A DNA stretch of 33,890 bases, taken from positions 1 through 33,890 of the forward strand of contig CAVJWR010000028.1 in NCBI GenBank assembly GCA_963653155.1. Reading direction: 5' to 3'. The position numbers and the translations under genes are program-made. The notes beneath the pieces were generated by a model. The model did no database searches. It saw only the letters and a program-made list of their open reading frames with translations, and was not told the DNA's origin. This DNA comes from UBA1731 sp963653155 (GTDB lineage: Bacteria; Verrucomicrobiota; Kiritimatiellia; RFP12; UBA1067). Positions 6,704 through 14,975 of this stretch are shown here, piece after piece (the stretch's first letter is position 1; the number at the start of each line of letters is the position of its first letter).

Positions 6704-9700
6704 TTGGCCATGGATGTCACCGTTGAGGCAGGCGTAGACCGCACAATAACGGCAGATGAGGTAAACGCGCTCATTGCTTCAGGCGAAGATCTCGTCAAGA
6801 AGGGCGGAGGACGGTTCATCATAGACCAGTCCCTTGCCGGATACAAGGGCGAGATCCGCGTTGAAGAGGGCTTTCTGCGGTGTGCCGCTTCATATGCGCT
6901 TGGCGATGACGACAAGGGGACGATCGTTTCGGATGGCGCAACGCTGGAGTTCGGCAGGGACTACGATGGCGGAAAGAACGGAGACTTCTACCTTAGTCCT
7001 GACAAACACTTCGAGGATGTGCAGGTTGTCGGCAATGGTGTGAATGGTGTTGGTGCGCTTTACCATTTCGGAACGAAATACGATGAGTACTGCGCAGTGT
7101 TCCGCAAGATCACGCTAAATGGGGACACGCGCTTCGGTGCGGCAACAAATAGTTCCGGGGCATTCAAGCGCTTTGACGTACGCGGCGGTCAGGGCACGTT
7201 GAGTTTGAACGGGCATACGCTGACGCTTGCGTGTTCATTTGGCATCTGCCTGGCTGACATTGTCCCGGATTTAGGAGACAGCGCAGGACGGATTGTGGTT
7301 GACGGAGAGAAGGCGACATTGATATATGAAGGTGGCTTTGCCAGATTCAACGGCTCTGAAAGGAATGTGCTTGAACTGCGCAACGGCGCCACTCTTTCGT
7401 CTCAGGCGGGCATGCCGGCAATAGCCTGGTCGCTCGTCGCCGACAATGGCCTGTTCAGGAACAGTGGCGTCAGCAGCAATGCGGATGCGGGACGGTTGAC
7501 GGGTCCCGTCACTGTAAAGGATGGCGGGCTTACGCTGATATCGGGCGTAGGCGCGAGGCTGACGCTTGACGGCAAGATATCGGGAACGGGGCGACTTACG
7601 GCTTATGGCAAGTATCATACGGCGGAATTCCATCTTTTGAACAGGGATAGCGATTGGACTGGCGGCATGACGGCAAAAGGGACGGATAATGGATTTGCCC
7701 GCGTTTTCGTCCACCCGATCCTTCAGGAATCGGATGTGGCGGGACGCTATTCCGTAGAGGGGGCAGGAACGGGAATGTTCGATTGCGTCCTTGCGTCTGG
7801 CGATGATGCCGGGATGTTCGACTGCTACGACAATCTTGCGAAGAACATTGGCGCGAACGCCGCCCGTCTGTACGTTGCCGATGGAGTCGCCGCGACGAAC
7901 GCATCGGACATAGCGGAGAATTCGCATGTGTACCGCGTTCGTGCGGAAGGCGGCAATCTCACGCTTAAGGGAAGTCAGCAGGATGCTCGCCTGTATGTGA
8001 TGGGCAACAGCTCCGGGGAGGTTGCGGTCACAGGGTCTGAAAAGACGCACGATTTCCGTGACATTAGCGTTACGGGCAATGGCATCCTTGCTTTCCGCGA
8101 CGCTGGGCGGATCGAGACAGGAACGAACCATGTGAGCGTTGGCGGATCGTACCCGGCCCTGCCTTGGATGAAATTCGAAAACACGCTCTACACGACAAAC
8201 TGGTCGATGCGGCCAATCGTGACGGTTGAGGTGAATGGCAAGCCCGTGACCAAGGCCGACAGGCTTCCGCTCCTTCGCGTTGGGCCTGTGCGCGACGATA
8301 CGGTTGACGGCTACTCGATCAAGGCCTATGGTGGCGGCCGTGGGGTGATTGAGGTCGGAGAGGGCGCATTTGTGACAAACGTGTTTTTGCTTGGCTACCC
8401 GAATGAACAGACGGAGTCGAAGAAGACTTGCCATGGCTCCCTGTTTGTCCGTGGCGGAACGGTGGCGCTTGTCTACGACCGGTACAACTACGACTACACC
8501 TGCATCGGGCGCAACGGCAGCGGATGCCTCGAACTCTCGTCCGGCACGGTCAATGCCCTATCCAACGTCTATCCCGGAATGGGGCAGAGGGGACGCGGGA
8601 CGGTTTACGTCAAGGGTGGAGAGATGACGTTTTCGAACGGCAACCTCATCTTCGGACAGGGGTCGAGAAAAAACCTTACCGGCAGATCGACGTTCTACCA
8701 GACGGGCGGTGACGTATTGAGCTACAATGCGGTGATAATGGGCAAGACGCTTTGGGACGAAGCCAATGCCGGATCTAGGGACCAGCTGACGGTTGCCGGA
8801 GGAACGTTCAGGATCGACAACAACATTGATCTCGGAGGGGAACCTTATTCGACTTCCATACTTAACCTGAACGGCGGCACGTTCCGTTGCCACTATGTGC
8901 AGATGGTCACCAACGAGTGCCAGACGATGGTCGGGGATTGGACGCAACGCGGGAAAAACTACGAACTCACGAACTCGTTCGGCTACGTGAACTTCAATGG
9001 CGGTACGTTGCAATTCGCCCGCAACGCCAACAAGTCCAATCGTCCCGGATATCAGGCGGGCGGCTTCTTCTACGGAGATCCCGAACGGCTGCGCATCACT
9101 TCGTACGGACGTGGCGCGAGATTCGACACGGCGGGCGGCACCGTGACCAACAGGCATTCGATTTGCGCACCTACGGGAATGGGCATCGTTTCGATTGCAT
9201 TGCCGGCCAGCATCCAATCGCTCCCAGACTGGGCATACGCAGGTGCGCCAGTCGTGGAGATCGACGGCGACGGCACGGGGGCTTCGGCAGTCGCGGAGTT
9301 CGATTCGTCGAACGGGCGCGTGACGGGCGTGACCGTGACATCCCCCGGTTGCGACTACACTACGGCGACGGCGAAACTCGTCCGTGGCGGATTCACAAAC
9401 GACGTGCCTCTCACCGTTGCGCTTGGCGAATCTGTTTCAGGCGGCATCACGAAGGCGGGAGAGGGTACTCTACTCATGGAGGTCGCCAACACCTACGCGG
9501 GGCCGACGCGAGTGGAGGGCGGTACGCTCGTGGTGGCGCATGCGGGCGCCATCCCATCGGATTCGGCAATCGAGATCGCCGGCGGCGCGATTGACTTCGG
9601 AGGATATGCCCGTGACTTCGGGGCCTTGACTGTCGAGGCTGGCGCGATCGAGAACGTGTTTGGCACCATGGATTCGCTTGTCAAGACAGGCGATGGCGTG

Positions 9701-10672
9701 TTCCTCCTGAATGCCCCCATCGCCGTAAATGGCATGATTGACGTTCAGGGCGGCACGTTGCGGCTGCCCGCAGTCACGCCGGGCCTCGTCGCTGGCGAGG
9801 TGCGGATCGACAAGGACGGCAAGGCTGCAGTGGAAGCGGCTTGGAAGGCGAATGCCCAGCCTGATAACCTTGGGGCGGACCTTGAACCCTCGCTTGCGTA
9901 TGAACCGTGCGTGACAGATGGCTACTATGCCACGGATCACTACGTATCCTATGCCGGCTACGTGTGGAACAGGGAATCGCATGACGTGAAGTGGACTTTC
10001 GCCTTCGCCTTTGACGACATCCTTGAGATATACCTTGATGGATGCAAGCTATCGACGGTAAAGAACGGCACGGCGGCATGGGGCGCACTCTACACGGCTA
10101 CCGTGACGCTGACACCGGGGTCTCACGCTTTCCATCTGAAACTGCGGAATGCAGCCGGAAACGGCGGCGCGGCCAAGGCCAATGACGTTGGCGGCGTAGT
10201 GAACTGGAGATCCGACATCATTGGCTTCGCCTACGATCCCAAGGGCCAGGATTCCACCAATGGCGTGGACTACGTGCACATGGCCGATCCCGGCGATGGG
10301 TCGCTCTTTACGCGGATGCCATACGGCGGCTCCACGTTGCCGACCTTCGACGCGCTTCGGATGGCGCCTGGCACTACGCTTGACCTGTTCGGTGGCGTCT
10401 ATGCGCTCACGAGCGAATTGCGCGTTGCGGCGGCGGCAGATCCGATTGCCGTAAACGGTCGTCTCGTGTTCGGGGAAGGCGCTATGCTCACGGTTGAGGA
10501 TATTGACGGACTGGACCGCGAGAATGCGCCGTATGTGCTTGCGACTGCGACGAACGGATTCGGCGGCACATTGCCGGAGCTTTCCAACGCAAACTGGCGG
10601 TTGCGTCTTCTTGACGACGGCAAGACGCTCGTTCTGAAGGCACGGCGCGGCACGGCCATTGTTGTCCGCTGA
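6704..10672 (+). CDS. Giant beta-strand-repeat (autotransporter-type) surface protein 2 with PA14-like domain; leader probably frameshifted
   Basis: About 1322 residues from a TTG at 6704; a paralogue of the 297 gene. The N-terminal domain (VDRTITADEVNALIASGEDL) matches protein 1 closely. The middle is glycine-rich repeats. An autotransporter-associated beta-strand repeat (GEGTLLM, ANTYAG, VEGGTLVV) is near residues 915-945, a PA14-like domain (FAFDDILEIYLDG) near 1060-1180, and the C-terminal region ends RRGTAIVVR. The 3' ends of the two genes are also very similar at DNA level. The TTG start leaves no signal peptide. In the same frame upstream (6668-6703) lies a hydrophobic, signal-like ACACSLVGLSALA, but that frame is closed by TGA at 6665. 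The nearest ATG (6664) is one frame off. A one-base indel in the leader, biological or from assembly, is likely. Confidence 0.8.
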   Translation: MAMDVTVEAGVDRTITADEVNALIASGEDLVKKGGGRFIIDQSLAGYKGEIRVEEGFLRCAASYALGDDDKGTIVSDGATLEFGRDYDGGKNGDFYLSPDKHFEDVQVVGNGVNGVGALYHFGTKYDEYCAVFRKITLNGDTRFGAATNSSGAFKRFDVRGGQGTLSLNGHTLTLACSFGICLADIVPDLGDSAGRIVVDGEKATLIYEGGFARFNGSERNVLELRNGATLSSQAGMPAIAWSLVADNGLFRNSGVSSNADAGRLTGPVTVKDGGLTLISGVGARLTLDGKISGTGRLTAYGKYHTAEFHLLNRDSDWTGGMTAKGTDNGFARVFVHPILQESDVAGRYSVEGAGTGMFDCVLASGDDAGMFDCYDNLAKNIGANAARLYVADGVAATNASDIAENSHVYRVRAEGGNLTLKGSQQDARLYVMGNSSGEVAVTGSEKTHDFRDISVTGNGILAFRDAGRIETGTNHVSVGGSYPALPWMKFENTLYTTNWSMRPIVTVEVNGKPVTKADRLPLLRVGPVRDDTVDGYSIKAYGGGRGVIEVGEGAFVTNVFLLGYPNEQTESKKTCHGSLFVRGGTVALVYDRYNYDYTCIGRNGSGCLELSSGTVNALSNVYPGMGQRGRGTVYVKGGEMTFSNGNLIFGQGSRKNLTGRSTFYQTGGDVLSYNAVIMGKTLWDEANAGSRDQLTVAGGTFRIDNNIDLGGEPYSTSILNLNGGTFRCHYVQMVTNECQTMVGDWTQRGKNYELTNSFGYVNFNGGTLQFARNANKSNRPGYQAGGFFYGDPERLRITSYGRGARFDTAGGTVTNRHSICAPTGMGIVSIALPASIQSLPDWAYAGAPVVEIDGDGTGASAVAEFDSSNGRVTGVTVTSPGCDYTTATAKLVRGGFTNDVPLTVALGESVSGGITKAGEGTLLMEVANTYAGPTRVEGGTLVVAHAGAIPSDSAIEIAGGAIDFGGYARDFGALTVEAGAIENVFGTMDSLVKTGDGVFLLNAPIAVNGMIDVQGGTLRLPAVTPGLVAGEVRIDKDGKAAVEAAWKANAQPDNLGADLEPSLAYEPCVTDGYYATDHYVSYAGYVWNRESHDVKWTFAFAFDDILEIYLDGCKLSTVKNGTAAWGALYTATVTLTPGSHAFHLKLRNAAGNGGAAKANDVGGVVNWRSDIIGFAYDPKGQDSTNGVDYVHMADPGDGSLFTRMPYGGSTLPTFDALRMAPGTTLDLFGGVYALTSELRVAAAADPIAVNGRLVFGEGAMLTVEDIDGLDRENAPYVLATATNGFGGTLPELSNANWRLRLLDDGKTLVLKARRGTAIVVR

Positions 10673-10701
10673 GAGAGGTGCGGTTTTGGTTGCGCGAGAC
10701 A

Positions 10702-10724
10702 CGACGGCGGGGCGCCGTCGCTAC
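10702..10724 (-). repeat. REP element, minus orientation, between giant gene 2 and the GH-A gene
   Basis: On the minus strand: GTAG, arm CGACGGCG, loop CCC, arm CGCCGTCG, a perfect 8-bp stem. It differs from the copies at 5533 and 10799 only by lacking the T of the loop. It starts 30 bases after the stop codon at 10672 and faces the inverted copy at 10799-10822, with the ribosome binding site and start of the next gene between them. Confidence 0.7.
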
Positions 10725-10759
10725 GTGGACGAGTGAATTTTTGATGTGAAAGGATGAAG

Positions 10760-10822
10760 CAGATGAATCGTGTATCGTTGATGTTGTGTTGCATTTGCGT
10801 AGCGACGGCGCCCTCGCCGTCG
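10760..10822 (+). repeat. 63-bp leader cassette ending in a REP palindrome (copy 2)
   Basis: It matches 5494-5556 at 61 of 63 positions, with differences only inside the leader. The REP palindrome is at 10799-10822 and identical to copy 1. Similarity ends exactly at its last base. The palindrome encodes VATAPSPS, followed here by NAD instead of FAE. Confidence 0.85.
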
Positions 10823-13141
10823 AACGCCGATGTGGTGCGCCTTGCGCCGATGGGGCGCATACTTGTCCCGGAGGCGGAGGTGAGGATTGTGCCGACAGTC
10901 TTCTATCCCGGCTGGATATCGCGTACGCCATACGGCGGCTACCGTCCTGAGGCGGATGGCTCGCGTCGCTGGCGGATTGCGGAGAAGTGGAACTACGGCG
11001 ATCCCAACAACGGCACGAACTTCATCGGCAGCACGTCGGCGAAGGTGGCCCCGGATGGCTCCCTCGATGTATCCGTCTCGATTGAGACGGTCGTGACGAA
11101 CGTCAGGCAGATCGGGTCTGTGGTCTGCGCCCGCATCCCCGTTTCGCGCTACGCTGGCGGCAAGGCCGTGCTGGATGGACGGATGGACAAGCCGTTCCCC
11201 GTGGAGTACAAGAAGGGCCGCATAGGGGTCTTCCGCGAGAAGGTGCGCGAGGTTGCGCTCTTCGACAAGGATGGGGTGCAGACGCTTGCGTTTCGTTTCC
11301 CTAAGCCGATGAACTGCTACCTTCAGGACAATCGCGAATGGAAGAGCAGCGACATCGACGTGTTCACGCTTCGCGTGTCGTTCGACGGCAAGGGGAGCGT
11401 ACCGGATCTCGTCCGGGGGGATGCCTTCTCGATGGACTTCAACCTGAAGACGCCAGGGCCGATAAAGTATTCCTCCGGCGAATACGTGATCGAAGAGGGT
11501 GACGAATGGACTCGCATCAAGGCGATGAACGATCCGGTGCCGGGGTCGGCCCTGGATTTCTCGCAGGTCGTTCCACATGATGCACCAGCCGGAAAGCATG
11601 GATGGCTTGTCGTTCGCAACGGGCATTTCGAGTTCGAGAACCTGCCGGGCGTGAAGCAGCGTTTCTACGGCGTGAATTTCGTCGGGGAATCCAACTATCC
11701 GCCCGCAAAGGACGCCGACAGATACGTGGCGAACCTCGCCCGCATAGGATACAATGCGGTGAGGTTCCACCACCACGATGGCGGGCTGGCCGACAGCCGA
11801 GGGGAACTCAAGCCGGAAAGGATGGCGAGGTTCGACGCGATGGTCGCCGCATGCATCAAGTACGGCGTCTACATGACCACCGACCTCTACGTCTCGCGCA
11901 AGGTGGCATACCGCGACATGGGGATCGACAAGCCGGGATTTGCGAGCATGCGCGAGTTCAAGACGCTCGTCGAGACGCACGAGGGGGCGTACTCGAACTT
12001 CCTGAACTACGCGAAGAACTTCCTCTCGCACGTCAACCCGCACACGGGGCGGCGCTATGCGGATGAGCCGGCGATGCCGCTCTACTCGCTCGTCAACGAG
12101 GGTAACAGCCGCAAGGAGCTTACGCTGGCGAATGAACGCGATTTCGCGAGGCGCATGACGCGGTGGGTGCGGGACGAGATGAAGAGCCGCATCCTGCTCA
12201 CCAACATGAACAACTACGCATATCCAGAGGAATTTGACGAGGTGCGCGCCAACGAGTACGACTATGCGGACGAGCATTTCTATGTTGACCACCCGCACTT
12301 CCTTGAGCAGAAATGGAGTCTGCCGAGCGAACTGCAGAACACCAATCCTCTGAAGCGCGACAGGCACGGGCTCTTCTGGGCGCTCGGCAACCGTCGTCGG
12401 ATGGGGAAGGCTATGCCGTTCGTGATCACGGAGTACAACTTCTCCGGTCCAGGCGCATACCGCAGCCTCGGCGGCATCGAGACGGGTGCGCTCGCTGCGC
12501 GAGAGGATCTTGACGGGCTTTGGCGTTTCGCGTGGAGCCACGGAATCAAGGGCGTGTACGGGCCGAAGCCCATGACATACTTTGACATGAGCGGCGATCC
12601 GCTTTCGCTCGCGGGCGAGCGTGCGTCGCTATGCCTGTTCCTGCGCGGAGATCTCGATGTCGGTGACGCGAACGCGCTGAGGATCGATCCTGTGACCGGT
12701 TCTCTGCGAATCGAAACGGGGCGGACATGCGGCATGTTCGCCGAATCCGGGAAAATCAGCGCAGGATGCCTTGAGGCCAACGTCACAGATGCGCCGGCGA
12801 CGGTGTGGGCGAGTTCGCTTGACGACAACTCGCTTGCCGCATCAGGACGCATCCTCCTTTGCCACCAGACGGACGTGCAGAATTCAGGCTCTGCGTTCGC
12901 GGATGATTCCCGCACCGTGCTTCTGCGCTGGGGCAAGATGCCTCACCTGATGCGCAAGGGCCGTGCCGACCTAAGCCTGTCGCTTTCGGCAGGGGAGTGG
13001 ACCGTGTACGCGCTCGACTGCGCCGGGAACCGTCGTGGCGTTGTGCCAAGCCGCTGGCAGGATGGCCGCCTCAGCTTCACGGCTGACATTGCCCGCGATC
13101 CTGACGATGCGACGATGAACTACGAGCTGGTGCGCCGATAG
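10763..13141 (+). CDS. Secreted clan GH-A (GH5-like) glycoside hydrolase
   Basis: Start chosen at ATG 10763 (792 residues) because AAAGG at 10749-10753 lies 9 bases upstream and the leader matches the 5497 gene. An ATG at 10754 would add MKQ. The signal peptide ends near SNA/DV. An N-terminal beta-rich domain (to about residue 280) precedes a TIM barrel beginning with FYGVNFVGESNYPP. Barrel signatures are NAVRFHHHDGG near 330, LYSLVNEGN with the likely acid/base E446, and PFVITEYNFSGPG with the likely nucleophile E557. The NE and TE positions and their 111-residue spacing fit clan GH-A families such as GH5. The substrate cannot be read from sequence. A C-terminal beta domain follows. Location: periplasm or cell surface. 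Confidence 0.8.
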   Translation: MNRVSLMLCCICVATAPSPSNADVVRLAPMGRILVPEAEVRIVPTVFYPGWISRTPYGGYRPEADGSRRWRIAEKWNYGDPNNGTNFIGSTSAKVAPDGSLDVSVSIETVVTNVRQIGSVVCARIPVSRYAGGKAVLDGRMDKPFPVEYKKGRIGVFREKVREVALFDKDGVQTLAFRFPKPMNCYLQDNREWKSSDIDVFTLRVSFDGKGSVPDLVRGDAFSMDFNLKTPGPIKYSSGEYVIEEGDEWTRIKAMNDPVPGSALDFSQVVPHDAPAGKHGWLVVRNGHFEFENLPGVKQRFYGVNFVGESNYPPAKDADRYVANLARIGYNAVRFHHHDGGLADSRGELKPERMARFDAMVAACIKYGVYMTTDLYVSRKVAYRDMGIDKPGFASMREFKTLVETHEGAYSNFLNYAKNFLSHVNPHTGRRYADEPAMPLYSLVNEGNSRKELTLANERDFARRMTRWVRDEMKSRILLTNMNNYAYPEEFDEVRANEYDYADEHFYVDHPHFLEQKWSLPSELQNTNPLKRDRHGLFWALGNRRRMGKAMPFVITEYNFSGPGAYRSLGGIETGALAAREDLDGLWRFAWSHGIKGVYGPKPMTYFDMSGDPLSLAGERASLCLFLRGDLDVGDANALRIDPVTGSLRIETGRTCGMFAESGKISAGCLEANVTDAPATVWASSLDDNSLAASGRILLCHQTDVQNSGSAFADDSRTVLLRWGKMPHLMRKGRADLSLSLSAGEWTVYALDCAGNRRGVVPSRWQDGRLSFTADIARDPDDATMNYELVRR

Positions 13142-13184
13142 GACGGCTATCCTGCGATATTCCTGCCCACGATGCGGGCCTTTA

Positions 13185-13193
13185 TGGTAGAAT
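13185..13193 (+). promoter_or_regulatory. Extended -10 promoter of the rhamnosidase-murJ pair
   Basis: TGG then TAGAAT (13188-13193) form an extended -10 box with no convincing -35. The ATG at 13203 is 9 bases after the box and there is no ribosome binding site, so the mRNA may be leaderless or nearly so. Confidence 0.4.
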
Positions 13194-13202
13194 GCGCACC
13201 AT

Positions 13203-14957
13203 ATGAAGTTCCTATTCATTTGTTTTGCGGCGCTGATCGCCTCGGCATCGGCGCAGGATGATGCACCAGATTCACGTACGCGCACGTTCGTATACCCGAA
13301 GCGTGTCGTGTGGAGCACGCCGTCCCGGATGTCGGGCGGTAAAGCGGTCAGCTCAACGGAGAACGTCGAACGGCTCCTTGACCGCAAGCACGGGCAGGTG
13401 TGCGAAACGTATTTCGGGAGATCTGTCGGCACGAAGCTCGTCAACAATGGCGAGCGTCCGGGGATTATCCTTGACTTTGGGCGCGAGTTGCATGGCGGCA
13501 TACAGATAGGAATGAGTCCGTCGTCGGATATGGGCGGGAAAACGCTCCGCATACGTTTCGGAGAGTCGGTGGCGGAGACGATGAGTAGCGTCGGCGGTGC
13601 CAAGAATGCCACCAATGACCATGCGTTGCGCGACTTTGAGCTTCAAGTCCCGAGCTTTGGTTCGATAGAGGTGGGCAATACGGGATTCCGGTTCGTGCGG
13701 CTGGATCTTGTGACGGAGGGTGTGGCGGGCTTCGAGTTCGTTCGTGCGGTTTCCCTGATGCGCCCAATGGCACAACTTGGCGGCTTCAGATCCTCTGACG
13801 AGCGCCTTAACGGCATCTTTGAGACTGCGGTGAGGACTGTTCACCTTTGCTGTCAGGAATACCTGTGGGACGGCATCAAGCGCGACAGGCTCGTGTGGGT
13901 CGGGGATATGCATCCGGAGACAATGGCCATACTGAACGTGTTCGGCGATGCGCAGGTCCTTTCGGATTCCCTGGACTATCTGGCTTCCGTCACGCCTCCC
14001 GACAAGTGGATGAACACGATTGCGACATACACGCTTTGGTGGATACGGAACCTCGCCGAATGGTATCGGTTCACTGGGGATGGTAAATACCTTGAGAAAC
14101 ATGCCGATTACCTCGAAAAGACGTTTGAGCATGTGCTTTCCGGCATGACCGATGCCGGAGAGTGGCGTGCCGGTGAATTCCTCGATTGGCCGACAAAGCA
14201 TAACGGAAAGGGGCAGACCGCAGGTACACAGGGGCTGGCTCTCATTGCCGCCCGCGAAACAGCGTTCCTTGCAGATGCCCTCGGTCGAAAAGGCCTTGCG
14301 GACAAGGCTCGCGGCATGGCAGACAGGCTCTCCCGCTTGCGTCCCGATCCGCATGGGGCAAAGTCCGCCGCAGCCTTGCTTGCGCTTTCCGGTCTGCGGA
14401 CCCCAAAGGAGATGTACGCTTCGACCCTTGGTGAAGGAGGGCATTCTGGCGTGTCCACGTTCTATGGCTACTACATGATCGAGGCGATAAGCGCGGCCGG
14501 CGAGCACCAACGTGCGCTTGATACCGTTCGCGACTACTGGGGTGCGATGCTTGACATGGGGGCCACGAGCTTCTGGGAGGACTTCAACATCGCATGGACG
14601 AACAACGCATTCCGCGTTGACGAGGTGCCTGTGCCGGGGAAGAAGGACATACATGGAGATTATGGCGAATTCTGCTACAAGGGATTCCGCCATTCCCTTT
14701 GCCACGGATGGAGCGCCGGTCCGGCATCGTGGTGCATAAACCATGTGCTCGGAATCCGTCCGCTTGATGTCGGGTGCAAGACTGTAGAGGTGAATCCGTC
14801 CCTTGGCGATCTCGATTGGGCGGAAGGTGCCATGGCCTTGCCTGGCGGGAAACGGATAGTTGTGCGCATCGACAAGCGGTCTGACGGATCGCTGGATGTG
14901 AAGGTGAATGCCCCCGATGGGGTGAAGGTGATCCGTCCGCAGACTTCCCGCCGGTGA
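13203..14957 (+). CDS. Secreted GH78-like alpha-L-rhamnosidase
   Basis: A 584-residue protein with a signal peptide (residues 1-18, ASASA/QDD). Residues about 30-190 form a beta-sandwich with a GH78-type jelly roll (GIILDFGRELHGGIQI, then TLRIRFGES). An (alpha/alpha)6 barrel starts near LGGFRSSDERLNGIFETAV. The segment DGIKRDRLVWVGDM (D223, D228, D235) corresponds to the GH78 motif CPQRDERLGWTGD. Candidate catalytic acids are E325 in GEFLDW and E459 in GATSFWEDF, which match conserved positions of the family. The C-terminal beta domain (LGDLDWAEGAM, PGGKRIVVRI) is also typical. It removes terminal rhamnose, e.g. from rhamnogalacturonan or glycosides. It is short for GH78 because extra N-terminal domains are absent. 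murJ starts 18 bases later. Confidence 0.8.
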   Translation: MKFLFICFAALIASASAQDDAPDSRTRTFVYPKRVVWSTPSRMSGGKAVSSTENVERLLDRKHGQVCETYFGRSVGTKLVNNGERPGIILDFGRELHGGIQIGMSPSSDMGGKTLRIRFGESVAETMSSVGGAKNATNDHALRDFELQVPSFGSIEVGNTGFRFVRLDLVTEGVAGFEFVRAVSLMRPMAQLGGFRSSDERLNGIFETAVRTVHLCCQEYLWDGIKRDRLVWVGDMHPETMAILNVFGDAQVLSDSLDYLASVTPPDKWMNTIATYTLWWIRNLAEWYRFTGDGKYLEKHADYLEKTFEHVLSGMTDAGEWRAGEFLDWPTKHNGKGQTAGTQGLALIAARETAFLADALGRKGLADKARGMADRLSRLRPDPHGAKSAAALLALSGLRTPKEMYASTLGEGGHSGVSTFYGYYMIEAISAAGEHQRALDTVRDYWGAMLDMGATSFWEDFNIAWTNNAFRVDEVPVPGKKDIHGDYGEFCYKGFRHSLCHGWSAGPASWCINHVLGIRPLDVGCKTVEVNPSLGDLDWAEGAMALPGGKRIVVRIDKRSDGSLDVKVNAPDGVKVIRPQTSRR

Positions 14958-14975
14958 TTTGACGCGGCGCATGGG

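Noticed and set aside
10721..12541. A 606-codon minus-strand open frame opposite the GH-A gene
   Set aside because: It runs antisense to a gene with clear catalytic motifs, has an R/H/V-rich composition typical of a shadow, and has no signal peptide or family pattern.
13160..13186. Possible terminator (GCCC...GGGC then CTTT) before the rhamnosidase gene
   Set aside because: The stem has only four clean pairs plus a mismatch and no real T tract. The region is better explained by the extended -10 box that follows.
13353..14972. A 539-codon minus-strand open frame opposite the rhamnosidase gene
   Set aside because: It is antisense to a well-supported GH78-like gene and has no recognisable motif.
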